Assembly: GCA_913043075.1 (NCBI GenBank)
Contig: CAJWLI010000001.1
Location: 1 to 28,053, forward strand
Reading direction: 5' to 3'
Source of the DNA: an uncultured Gammaproteobacteria bacterium
GTDB taxonomy: Bacteria; Pseudomonadota; Gammaproteobacteria; Pseudomonadales; Azotimanducaceae
Length of the DNA stretch: 28,053 bases
The notes under the pieces were generated by a model. That model was given only the letters and a program-made list of their open reading frames with translations, had not been told where the DNA came from and did not search any database. Below, one piece after another: positions 1-8,110 of this stretch. The translations under genes and the position numbers were made by a program. Within the stretch, counting starts at the first letter, position 1. Each line of letters opens with the position of its first letter.

Positions 1-1
1 C

Positions 2-763
2 GGTTTAGCTGGTTTTCCGATGGTGGAACCTGGCGATGACCTAGCGCAATTTATTATTGATGCGATCAAAGATAACAAGCGCCAGTTACAAGACGGAGAT
101 GTAATCGTTATTGCCCAGAAGGTTGTTTCGAAAGCGGAGAATAGATACTTAGATCTGCGGACAATAGAACCTTCCGAGAGAGCGATAGAGCTATCAAAAA
201 AAGTTCAGAAGGATCCGAGGAAGGTACAAGCAATTTTAAATGAATCCAATGAAGTAGTAAGGGCTGTGCCTGGTGTGCTCATTGTAGAACAAAAGAACGG
301 TTTTGTTCAGGCGAACGCGGGGATAGATCAATCAAACATTGATGTCCCAGGTGTTGATCCGGAAGAGGTTTGTTTGCTGTTGCCAGAGAACTCTGACGAG
401 AGCGCAGCTAAAATTAGGGAGAAGATTAGAGGAGCTTCGGGACGAGAAGTCGGTGTCATAATTAATGATTCACTTGGCAGGCCATGGCGAGTTGGTACCT
501 TAGGCCTGGCCATAGGTGTTTCTGGTTTCACAGCCCTAGAAGACTACATCGGCGGGCAAGATATTTACGGCCGTGAGCTGCAGGTTACTCAGGTAGGTGC
601 TGCAGATGAGCTCGCTGCAGGTGCTTCTATAGTAATGGGTCAAACGACCGAAAAAACGCCAGTAGTGTTAGTTCGGGGATACCACCCCAAGGAGCCGATG
701 GAGGATGGATTGAAAGGCGTAGGCCCATTGATTCGTGCCAAGGAATTCGACCTGTTCAGGTAG
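2..763 (+). CDS. cofE: F420-0:gamma-glutamyl ligase CofE (5' partial)
   Basis: GTP-dependent ligase that adds L-glutamate(s) to the F420-0 core, a cytoplasmic late step of F420 biosynthesis. The frame is open to the left edge. The six codons before the first ATG (position 20) encode GLAGFP, which matches the usual CofE N-terminal stretch before the PGDDLA motif, so the real start lies outside the window. Visible family motifs are PGDDLA, VISKAE-like VVSKAE, NAGIDQSN, a GREVGVIINDSLGRPWR block and YGRELQVT. The protein stops after about 253 visible residues and has no C-terminal nitroreductase domain, unlike actinobacterial FbiB, so it is a stand-alone CofE of archaeal-like length. The cofD ATG follows 7 bp after the stop, which indicates an operon. 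The family is clear; how many glutamates it adds cannot be told. Confidence 0.93.
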   Translation, partial: GLAGFPMVEPGDDLAQFIIDAIKDNKRQLQDGDVIVIAQKVVSKAENRYLDLRTIEPSERAIELSKKVQKDPRKVQAILNESNEVVRAVPGVLIVEQKNGFVQANAGIDQSNIDVPGVDPEEVCLLLPENSDESAAKIREKIRGASGREVGVIINDSLGRPWRVGTLGLAIGVSGFTALEDYIGGQDIYGRELQVTQVGAADELAAGASIVMGQTTEKTPVVLVRGYHPKEPMEDGLKGVGPLIRAKEFDLFR

Positions 764-770
764 GTTAGCA

Positions 771-1745
771 ATGAGCGAAAAAAATAAAGAGCGCGTCCTT
801 GCGCTTTCTGGCGGAGTCGGAGGATCGAAGCTGGCCTTTGGGCTCTCCAAGATGTTGCCTCCTGATCAGCTGACGATTTTAGCGAATACTGGAGATGATT
901 TTGAGCACTTAGGCTTTACTATCTGCCCGGACATTGATTCTTTGCTTTATAGTCTTTCTGGGATCAACAACAGCAAGTTAGGTTGGGGCCAAAAGGGGGA
1001 GACCTGGAATTTTTTGTCGGCACTGGAGCGTTTGGGAGGAGAGACTTGGTTTAAGCTTGGTGATCGAGATCTAGCAACTCATATTTTTCGGGCAGCAAAG
1101 CTCAAAGAAGGCTTGTCCCTTTCGGAGGTGACTATGCTGCTTGCCGATGGAATGGGCGCATCCCATCGAATTTTGCCTATGACTGACCAGCCCGTCAGGA
1201 CTATGATTCAGTGTGAACTGGGTTCTCTGAGCTTTCAAAATTACTTTGTAAAAGAGAGATGCGAGCCCAAAGTCAAGGACATCAGTTTCGAGGGGATCGA
1301 ATCCGCTATCTTAAACCCTGCCGCTCTTGATCTTATTGAGCAAGGATTGAAAGCAGTTATCATCTGCCCGTCTAACCCATTTTTATCTATCGACCCCATT
1401 CTATCGCTTGATGGTGTTGTCAATGCAATAAAAAAGCAAGGCTGCCCTGTGATCGCCGTCTCAAACATAATCGGCGGCGCCGCTCTGAAAGGACCCGCAG
1501 CTAAATTGATGAGCGAGCTGGGCATGGCTGAGTCTGCTTTAGGGGTCGCCAGGTACTATCAGGAACGTTACCCGGGGCTATTGACTGATTTTGTTTTAGA
1601 TCAAAAAGACAAAAATCTTGAAAATGATATCGCAACGCTTAACTTGTCGACTTCAGTGACCCAAACGTTAATGAATTCCTCGGAGCGCAAAAAGAAGCTG
1701 GCTGCCCATATCTTGAACTTAGCTTCTAAGGCATTGTCGTTTTGA
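771..1745 (+). CDS. cofD: 2-phospho-L-lactate transferase CofD/FbiA
   Basis: Transfers the phospho-lactyl (or phosphoenolpyruvyl) moiety from the GDP-activated intermediate made by CofC to the deazaflavin Fo, giving F420-0 or its dehydro form. The product is 324 aa, near the family's usual length. I chose the ATG at 771 because MSEKNKERVLALSGGVGGSK places the nucleotide-binding GGVGGSK at residues 14-20 as in the family; a longer frame from 735 would overlap cofE. NTGDD at 39-43 and a CPDIDSLLYSLSG block also match CofD. Its last four bases overlap the start of cofC, so the two are probably translationally coupled. Whether the donor is lactyl-, enolpyruvyl- or glyceryl-type cannot be decided by eye. 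Confidence 0.93.
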   Translation: MSEKNKERVLALSGGVGGSKLAFGLSKMLPPDQLTILANTGDDFEHLGFTICPDIDSLLYSLSGINNSKLGWGQKGETWNFLSALERLGGETWFKLGDRDLATHIFRAAKLKEGLSLSEVTMLLADGMGASHRILPMTDQPVRTMIQCELGSLSFQNYFVKERCEPKVKDISFEGIESAILNPAALDLIEQGLKAVIICPSNPFLSIDPILSLDGVVNAIKKQGCPVIAVSNIIGGAALKGPAAKLMSELGMAESALGVARYYQERYPGLLTDFVLDQKDKNLENDIATLNLSTSVTQTLMNSSERKKKLAAHILNLASKALSF

Positions 1746-2440
1746 ATAAGGTGTGTGCAGTTATTCCAATTGGAGATCTTTCATGCGCAAAGAGTCGACT
1801 TTCCAGCGTCCTAAGCAGAGAAGAAAGAACTAAGTTTTTTATAGCCATGGTGAAGGACGTGTTAAGTGCACTTAGCAAGTGTACTAAAGTCCAGTCGATA
1901 ATGGTGGTTACGAACGATGGAGAGGCGGCCTCCTTAGCCAATTCTTATGGAGCCGTGGTAAAGCCGGAACCCGAACATCCAGGATTAATCCAATCTGTGA
2001 CCCACGCTGCAGCGTTACTTGAAAAAGCTTACGCAGATATCATGTTATTTTTGCCAGGAGACGTGCCGTTGATAAACACTGAAGAGTTAGAGGCCGTTAT
2101 AGACGGCCTAAGCCAGTCAAAGGCTAGTGGACTAGTAATTGTTCCTTCTAAAGACTTTGGAGGCACGAACTGTATGGCTATATCCCCTCCAAGTGCGATA
2201 GACTTCCAGTTCGGGAAGGACAGTTACAGAAAGCACATTAAGAACGCGAGGAGCAAAGGAATTGAACCAGAAACGCTCACCTTGCCCGGCTTAGGTATGG
2301 ATATAGATACGCCTGAGGACCTTATGGTATTAATTAGGACGATTGGGGATACAAACCAGAACTTGGTTTCAAGCAGCACCTTTAATTACTTGAAGTCGAG
2401 CGGAATAGCAGAGCGTTTAACTAAACTATCTGGGGTATAA
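1742..2440 (+). CDS. cofC: 2-phospho-L-lactate guanylyltransferase CofC/FbiD
   Basis: Nucleotidyltransferase that activates a three-carbon phospho-acid (2-phospholactate, PEP or 3-phosphoglycerate, depending on lineage) with GTP for CofD. The product is 232 aa. Motifs: an N-terminal VIPIGDLSCAKSRLS segment (AKSRL at residues 16-20) typical of the CofC nucleotide-binding loop, and LFLPGDVPLI (PGDVPL at 105-110), the metal/nucleotide-binding stretch. A late GMDIDTPEDL block fits the MobA-like fold. The start is TTG at 1742, inside TTGA, where the TGA closes cofD. GTG at 1751 is a possible alternative but would shorten the first beta strand. It lies between cofD and fbiC in one transcript. Substrate choice is unresolved. 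Confidence 0.9.
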   Translation: MNKVCAVIPIGDLSCAKSRLSSVLSREERTKFFIAMVKDVLSALSKCTKVQSIMVVTNDGEAASLANSYGAVVKPEPEHPGLIQSVTHAAALLEKAYADIMLFLPGDVPLINTEELEAVIDGLSQSKASGLVIVPSKDFGGTNCMAISPPSAIDFQFGKDSYRKHIKNARSKGIEPETLTLPGLGMDIDTPEDLMVLIRTIGDTNQNLVSSSTFNYLKSSGIAERLTKLSGV

Positions 2441-2447
2441 CAAACCG

Positions 2448-4955
2448 ATGACGATTCAAAATATCCTTTTGAAGGAAGCTCTAGAGAGAAGGCTGAGCGA
2501 TGACGAGATACTCGCGCTAGGATCTTTTTCTGATACTGAGATGTTGTCCCTAGCGGCCAGACAAATAAGGGACGCTGGACACCAGAATTTGGTCTCATAC
2601 TCCCGCAAGGTCTTTATCCCGCTCACTCATCTTTGCCGAGATGTTTGCCATTACTGCACCTTTGCACAGGTGCCCCGAAAACTTAAAGCCCCTTATTTAA
2701 AACCGGAAGAGGTTCTAAAAATTGCTAGGGACGGAGCAGATGCTGGTTGTAAAGAGGCTTTGTTTACCCTGGGCGATAAGCCAGAGCTGCGTTATAAGGC
2801 GGCTAGGGAGGGGCTTAAAGAGCTCAAACAGGATTCAACTCTCTCGTACCTCAAGGACATGGCTCAACTCGTTCTGGATGAAACAGGGTTGTTCCCTCAC
2901 CTCAACCCTGGGCTGATGAGTGAATCGGAGGTTAAAGAACTTCGTTCTGTTTCAGTTTCTATGGGAATTATGCTGGAGAGTGATTCAGATAGGTTAACTG
3001 AAAAAGGTATGCCGCATTATGGATCCCCCGACAAGATCCCTGCTCGGCGAATCGAGACTCTGGAAAACGCTGGTAGGGCTAAGGTGCCTTTTACTTCAGG
3101 CATTTTAATTGGGATTGGGGAAACAAGAGAAGAACGAGTGAAATCAATCTTAACTCTACGAAGGCTGAGTGAAGAATTTGGACATATTCAAGAGATCATT
3201 GTCCAGAATTTTAGAGCGAAGCCAGAAACACTCATGGCCAAAGCCCCCGAGCCTGATTTGAACGAACTGCTATGGACGATTGCCTTGGCAAGAATCGCGT
3301 TCGGTGCTGAGATGAATATCCAGGCCCCGCCAAATTTAAGCCCCGGTGTTTTTGAAAAAATAGTTGGAGCAGGGATTAACGACTGGGGAGGTGTCTCTCC
3401 GGTTACCCCAGATTTTGTAAACCCAGAAGCTCCATGGCCTCATTTGGTTGATTTGGCCGACAGAACAAGGGGTGCAGGGAAGCTTCTGCTAGAAAGGCTT
3501 GCACTATATCCCAGCCATGCTAACGACCTCGACAAATGGGTGGATCCGTCTATTCGCCCGATAGTTTTACAAGCAATTGACGGCTCTGGTTTTGCGCGTT
3601 CAGAGACATGGAGTGCGGGCGACTTAATTCCCCCTCCTCAGCTTGATATAGGTTTGGTTTCGGCTATTCCAAGAGATCGTGTGTCAAGTGACATAACCTA
3701 TATCCTTGAAAAAGCAATTAGCGAAAGAGGATCTCTATCTGAGGCTGAAATCGAGAGAATGATGCAGGCAAGAGGCTCTGATTTTACTGCAGTTTGCCAG
3801 GCCGCGGATAAATATAGAAAAGTAGTGGCAGGTGACGAAGTTACCTACTGCGTAAACCGAAACATTAATTACACAAATATCTGCTATTTCAAATGCCAAT
3901 TTTGCGCTTTTTCAAAGGGCAAAATGAGCGAAAATTTAAGAGGTCGGCCCTACGATCTTTCCCATGAAGAGATTATGAGACGAACAAAGGAGGCTTGGGA
4001 CAGAGGTGCCAGTGAGGTGTGTCTTCAAGGGGGAATTCATCCAGAATATGATGGCAATACCTATATTGACATATGCCGTTCTATTAAACAGGTGGTTCCT
4101 GAGATGCACATCCATGCTTTTTCACCGCTTGAGGTTTGGCAAGGAGCAAAAACTCTGGGACTGCCCATACCAGACTTTTTGAGAGAGCTTAAAGAAGCGG
4201 GGCTGGGAACACTTCCAGGCACTGCCGCTGAGATTCTTGATGATGAAGTTAGGAAGGATCTATGCCCAGACAAGATCAATACTTCACAGTGGCTCGAGGT
4301 AATGGAGGCAGCGCACAACGAGGGTTTCAACACCACTGCTACGATAATGTACGGGCATCTTGAGCGCTACCGTCACGTGGCGAAGCATCTGCTACGCGTA
4401 AAAAATCTCCAGATGAAAACGGGAGGTTTTACTGAGTTTGTTATATTGCCTTATATTCACATGGAATCCCCCCTTTATCTCAAAGGTAAAGCCAGGAAGG
4501 GCCCTACATTTCGAGAGGCCGTGCTAATTCACGCGGTGTCACGTTTAGTTTTGTCTCCCCATTTCAAGAATATTCAGGCGTCTTGGACCAAGCTGGGGCA
4601 TGAGGGCATAAAAGCCTGTTTGAGAGCTGGTGTAAACGATATCGGGGGTACTTTAATGAATGAGACCATTACACGAGCGGCAGGTGCTTCCCACGGACAA
4701 GAGACTACCCCAGACGAGATGGAAAAGTTGATCAAAAGTGTAGGTAGGCAGCCAAGGCAGCGAACCACTTCATATGGACACGTTTCAGAGCTTCAGCGTC
4801 AGAAATCCCTTGGGGCTGGGGATCTAGCTGAGCCTGTCTATGCTAGCGCAGAAAAATATGAGAGAAAATCAAGCCGCAAAAAGTCAAAACTAGTCCGCCC
4901 AGGTATTGATAATCTTGGAGGAGAGGAAAAAATAACAAGCGCCGATATTGTTTAG
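2448..4955 (+). CDS. fbiC: Fo synthase, CofG-CofH fusion (FbiC)
   Basis: Bifunctional radical-SAM enzyme that makes the deazaflavin chromophore Fo from tyrosine and 5-amino-6-ribitylamino-uracil. At 835 aa it is close to actinobacterial FbiC and about twice the size of single CofG or CofH. Two radical-SAM CX3CX2C clusters are visible: C63/C67/C70 in the CofG-like N-terminal half (HLCRDVCHYCTF) and C479/C483/C486 in the CofH-like C-terminal half (NICYFKCQFCAF). The CofH half also has EVCLQGGIHP and ends in NDIGGTLMNETITRAAGASHG, both strong family signatures. The ATG lies 7 bp after the cofC stop. The C-terminal tail of about 60 residues is charged and Lys-rich. Archaea and cyanobacteria usually carry CofG and CofH as separate genes, so the fusion points to an actinobacterial-type lineage. 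Confidence 0.95.
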   Translation: MTIQNILLKEALERRLSDDEILALGSFSDTEMLSLAARQIRDAGHQNLVSYSRKVFIPLTHLCRDVCHYCTFAQVPRKLKAPYLKPEEVLKIARDGADAGCKEALFTLGDKPELRYKAAREGLKELKQDSTLSYLKDMAQLVLDETGLFPHLNPGLMSESEVKELRSVSVSMGIMLESDSDRLTEKGMPHYGSPDKIPARRIETLENAGRAKVPFTSGILIGIGETREERVKSILTLRRLSEEFGHIQEIIVQNFRAKPETLMAKAPEPDLNELLWTIALARIAFGAEMNIQAPPNLSPGVFEKIVGAGINDWGGVSPVTPDFVNPEAPWPHLVDLADRTRGAGKLLLERLALYPSHANDLDKWVDPSIRPIVLQAIDGSGFARSETWSAGDLIPPPQLDIGLVSAIPRDRVSSDITYILEKAISERGSLSEAEIERMMQARGSDFTAVCQAADKYRKVVAGDEVTYCVNRNINYTNICYFKCQFCAFSKGKMSENLRGRPYDLSHEEIMRRTKEAWDRGASEVCLQGGIHPEYDGNTYIDICRSIKQVVPEMHIHAFSPLEVWQGAKTLGLPIPDFLRELKEAGLGTLPGTAAEILDDEVRKDLCPDKINTSQWLEVMEAAHNEGFNTTATIMYGHLERYRHVAKHLLRVKNLQMKTGGFTEFVILPYIHMESPLYLKGKARKGPTFREAVLIHAVSRLVLSPHFKNIQASWTKLGHEGIKACLRAGVNDIGGTLMNETITRAAGASHGQETTPDEMEKLIKSVGRQPRQRTTSYGHVSELQRQKSLGAGDLAEPVYASAEKYERKSSRKKSKLVRPGIDNLGGEEKITSADIV

Positions 4956-4968
4956 AAAGGGAGATTAA

Positions 4969-5964
4969 ATGAGCATACGTCAGAGGGTAGCGTTGACTTT
5001 GCCAGATCCGCGAGGAGTGAACGCAACGATTGAGATGGCTAGGCGCGCTGAGGCAGAGGGTTATGATGACCTTTGGTTCGCTGATTCGGGCGGCGTTGAC
5101 GCGTTGACGACCGCGGCCGCGGTCGCGATTAACACTAAGAGGGTTAGAATTGGTACGGCTATCATCCCCGTCTACACCCGCACACCGGCGGTTCTTGCGT
5201 CTACGACTCGCGTTTTGTGGGAGTTGTCAGAGGGACGCTTTATTCTCGGTCTTGGCTCGTCTAGTCAAACTATGATGGAAAACTGGAACGGTCAAAAGTT
5301 CGAAAAACCATTAACTCGGGTCAAGGAAACAACACAGTTAGTTAAGTCGATTCTTAGAGGCGAGAAGACAGATTACTCTGGTGAGACAGTAAAAAGCCGT
5401 GGCTACAAACAGATTCCTGTAGAAGATGGGGTGCAACCAGTTTATATGGCTGCATTGCGACCAGGCATGCTGGAGGCAGCTGCAGAGTTCTCCGATGGTG
5501 TAATTCTTAATTTATTCCCGAAAGAAGCTCTACCGAAAATGATGGAACATATCAGAATTGGAGCAGAAAGGGCTGGAAAGAGACTTGAGGATGTTGAGGT
5601 TGTCTGCAGACATCAAGTTGTAGTTACTGACGATAAAGAGAATTCAAGGAATTTAATACGTGCGGGCTTTGCCCCTTATTACGCCACCCCAGTTTACAAT
5701 AAATTTTTGGCATGGTGTGGCTACGAAGATGTGGCCGAGTCAATAAGAGATGGTTGGGCGTCCAAAGATAGAGATAAAACTACTAGCGCGTTGAGTGATA
5801 AGCTTGTTGAAGACATAGCTATTTTAGGCTCTGAGGAGCAGTGTCATGACCGTATAAGAGAATATGCGGAGATGGGGATTACTACTCATATTATCTCCTG
5901 TGTTTCTCCGAAAGATTCACAGCGAACCTTTCAAGCCTTTTCTGGCAATAAATTTAGTATTTGA
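4969..5964 (+). CDS. LLM-class F420-dependent type oxidoreductase (copy 1)
   Basis: A 331-aa luciferase-like (beta/alpha)8 barrel flavin/deazaflavin oxidoreductase. Features visible: the N-terminal AEGYDDLWFADSGG strand-helix unit, RVRIGTAIIPVYTRTPAVLA around residues 55-75, and EGRFILGLGSSS near residue 95, the barrel region that in F420-using LLM enzymes contributes cofactor phosphate binding. A Shine-Dalgarno GGGAG lies just before the ATG, 13 bp after the fbiC stop. Lying directly behind the F420 biosynthesis genes makes F420 the likely cofactor, although FMN cannot be excluded from sequence. The substrate is unknown. Codons at 5108-5125 contain a striking all-GC palindrome (see findings). 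Confidence 0.85.
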   Translation: MSIRQRVALTLPDPRGVNATIEMARRAEAEGYDDLWFADSGGVDALTTAAAVAINTKRVRIGTAIIPVYTRTPAVLASTTRVLWELSEGRFILGLGSSSQTMMENWNGQKFEKPLTRVKETTQLVKSILRGEKTDYSGETVKSRGYKQIPVEDGVQPVYMAALRPGMLEAAAEFSDGVILNLFPKEALPKMMEHIRIGAERAGKRLEDVEVVCRHQVVVTDDKENSRNLIRAGFAPYYATPVYNKFLAWCGYEDVAESIRDGWASKDRDKTTSALSDKLVEDIAILGSEEQCHDRIREYAEMGITTHIISCVSPKDSQRTFQAFSGNKFSI

Positions 5965-5991
5965 ATAAATCGACTTAAAAGAGGAAAAAAT

Positions 5992-6999
5992 ATGATAGTA
6001 GACGGTGGTATATCAACTGATAATCTCGCAGGTGTCCCAGCCCATGCCAAGAGACTCGAGGCACTTGGCTATCATGGCGCAGTTACGGCTGAAACATCGC
6101 ACGACCCATTCTTTCCCCTTTTGCTCGCGGCAGAGCACACAGAAAAAATTCAATTGGTTACATCAATTGCCGTCGCTTTCGCGCGAACGCCGATGAATTT
6201 GGCGAACATCGGGCATGACCTTAATAGCTTTTCGAAAGGACGTTTTGTTTTGGGCTTGGGATCTCAAATAAGACCTCATGTTACGAAACGATTTAGCATG
6301 CCCTGGTCAAAGCCAGCCGCCAGGATGCGGGAATTCATTTCTGCGATGCGGGCTATCTGGGACTGCTGGCATAATGGCTCACAGCTTTCCTTTAAAGGTG
6401 ATTTCTACGACCACTCGCTTATGACACCAATGTTCACGCCTTTGGATAGCGAATATGGCGCCCCACGGGTAATGCTGGCGGCGGTCGGTCCGTTGATGAC
6501 TGAGGTCGCAGGCGAGGTAGCGGACGGAGTTATTATTCATTCTTTTACGACGAAAAAATATTTACAGGAAGTGACGCTTCCTGCTGTTGAAAAGGGTCTT
6601 GAAAAGGCGGGCCGGTCAAGGTCGGACTTCCAGATATCGTACCCGGGCTTCATTGTGACTGGCAAAAATGAGGAAGAGTTCAATGCTACAAAAAAAGCGG
6701 TGTGCAAGCAGATAGCATTTTATGGCTCTACTCCTGCCTATGCGCCGGTTCTTGGTTCTCATGGTTGGGGAGATTTGCAGCCTGAATTGAATAAATTATC
6801 AAAGATGGGGAATTGGGATGAAATGGGATCTCTCATCACTGATGAGATTCTAAACGAATTTGCCATAGTGGGAGAACTGGATCAGGTGGTGGATAAGTTC
6901 AAAAATCGATACTCTGGTCTAGTTGACCGAACTATGGGATCTTTGCCCGCGCGTGATGACGAACACGCCAAAGAATTATTAAGGAACTTGAGCGCTTAA
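5992..6999 (+). CDS. LLM-class F420-dependent oxidoreductase (copy 2, MSMEG_2256-like)
   Basis: A 335-aa luciferase-like monooxygenase-family oxidoreductase. Its N-terminus lacks the usual first strand pattern and begins MIVDGGISTDNLAGVPAHAK, followed by LGYHGAVTAETSHDPFFPL. This fits my memory of the TIGR03617 (F420_MSMEG_2256) subfamily; no search was run. Further barrel motifs are SIAVAFARTPMNLAN, KGRFVLGLGSQIRPH and GEVADGVIIHSF. An AGAGGA-type ribosome-binding site precedes the ATG, 27 bp after copy 1. It is strongly diverged from copies 1 and 3, so this is not a recent duplication. The likely role is a hydride-transfer step on an unknown substrate using reduced F420. Confidence 0.85.
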   Translation: MIVDGGISTDNLAGVPAHAKRLEALGYHGAVTAETSHDPFFPLLLAAEHTEKIQLVTSIAVAFARTPMNLANIGHDLNSFSKGRFVLGLGSQIRPHVTKRFSMPWSKPAARMREFISAMRAIWDCWHNGSQLSFKGDFYDHSLMTPMFTPLDSEYGAPRVMLAAVGPLMTEVAGEVADGVIIHSFTTKKYLQEVTLPAVEKGLEKAGRSRSDFQISYPGFIVTGKNEEEFNATKKAVCKQIAFYGSTPAYAPVLGSHGWGDLQPELNKLSKMGNWDEMGSLITDEILNEFAIVGELDQVVDKFKNRYSGLVDRTMGSLPARDDEHAKELLRNLSA

Positions 7000-7036
7000 A
7001 AAAGAAGATAGAGATTAATTACACAAGGAATAAGAC

Positions 7037-8071
7037 ATGAAGCTAGGAATTTTAAATGGTCTAGGCGGAAAAAATATCGCGATAGATATCAATAGAATAA
7101 AGGCAGCAGAGAGTATGGGTTATGACTCTGTCTGGACAGCAGAAGCTTACGGATCAGATGCTGTAACTCCGGCAGCCTGGATTCTCGCTCACACCGAAAA
7201 GATCAAGGTTGGAACAGCCATAATGCAAATGCCTGGACGCAGTCCAGCTTGCACCGCCAGTACTGCGATGACCCTCAATCAGCTCTCAAATGGACGATTT
7301 ATAGTCGGTCTAGGTGCTTCTGGCCCTCAAGTCGTGGAGGGTTGGCACGGGGTAGCATACGGCAGACCTATGACTAGAACAAAAGAATACATTGACATCA
7401 TGCGAAAGATATTCGCTAGAGAAGAACCGGTAGAGCATCAGGGGTTCCATTATAGTATGCCTTACCAGGGCGAAGACGGGACTGGACTTGGCAAGCCTTT
7501 AAAAAGCATGTTGGCAGCTGATACTTCAATAAAGATCTATACTGCTGCGATTACACCAAAAGGCTTAGAGACCTCAGGCGAGGTAGCAGACGGAGTGTTC
7601 CCTATATGGATGCCTCCAGAAAAAACCGATGTCTTGGTTGACTCTATTCAGAGTGGGCTCAGCAAATCCGGCAGGTCATTGGTTGAATACGATGTTGCCC
7701 CTTTTGTCACTGTCATGATTGGGGATAATCTTGATCATTGCAGAATGCCAATAAAAGGAAACATGGCGCTTTACATTGGCGGCATGGGAGCTCGGAACAA
7801 AAATTTCTATAATGACTATGCTAAAGCCTTGGGATATGAAGACGCCGCGATAAAGATCCAGGATCTTTTCTTGTCTGGAAAGAAAGATGAAGCCATGGCG
7901 GCGGTTCCAGACGAACTGGTCGATGCGTGCCATCTGGTAGGTCCAGTTGAGCGAATCAAAGAACGTCTGCAGGTTTGGAAGGAAGCCAGTGCCTCCGGAA
8001 AAATTGGTAGCATGTTAATTGGCGCGGGTCAGCAAGAAGCGTTGGAGCTAGTTGCGGGAGAAATGCTTTAG
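7037..8071 (+). CDS. LLM-class F420-dependent oxidoreductase (copy 3, Rv3520c-like)
   Basis: A 344-aa luciferase-like F420 oxidoreductase. MGYDSVWTAEAYGSDAVTPA near residue 30, GTAIMQMPGRSPACTAS near 60, NGRFIVGLGASGPQVVEGW near 95-110 and GTGLGKPLKSM near 155 are hallmark blocks that I associate with the TIGR03559/Rv3520c subfamily. The match is by recall, not by search. Rv3520c lies in the mycobacterial cholesterol-catabolic region, though its exact substrate is not established to my knowledge. An AAGGA ribosome-binding site precedes the ATG, 37 bp after copy 2, which is consistent with the same operon. The likely cofactor is F420. Confidence 0.87.
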   Translation: MKLGILNGLGGKNIAIDINRIKAAESMGYDSVWTAEAYGSDAVTPAAWILAHTEKIKVGTAIMQMPGRSPACTASTAMTLNQLSNGRFIVGLGASGPQVVEGWHGVAYGRPMTRTKEYIDIMRKIFAREEPVEHQGFHYSMPYQGEDGTGLGKPLKSMLAADTSIKIYTAAITPKGLETSGEVADGVFPIWMPPEKTDVLVDSIQSGLSKSGRSLVEYDVAPFVTVMIGDNLDHCRMPIKGNMALYIGGMGARNKNFYNDYAKALGYEDAAIKIQDLFLSGKKDEAMAAVPDELVDACHLVGPVERIKERLQVWKEASASGKIGSMLIGAGQQEALELVAGEML

Positions 8072-8110
8072 TAATGCATTCCGAGTAAAAAAATTTCAAA
8101 TTCAGATTAT

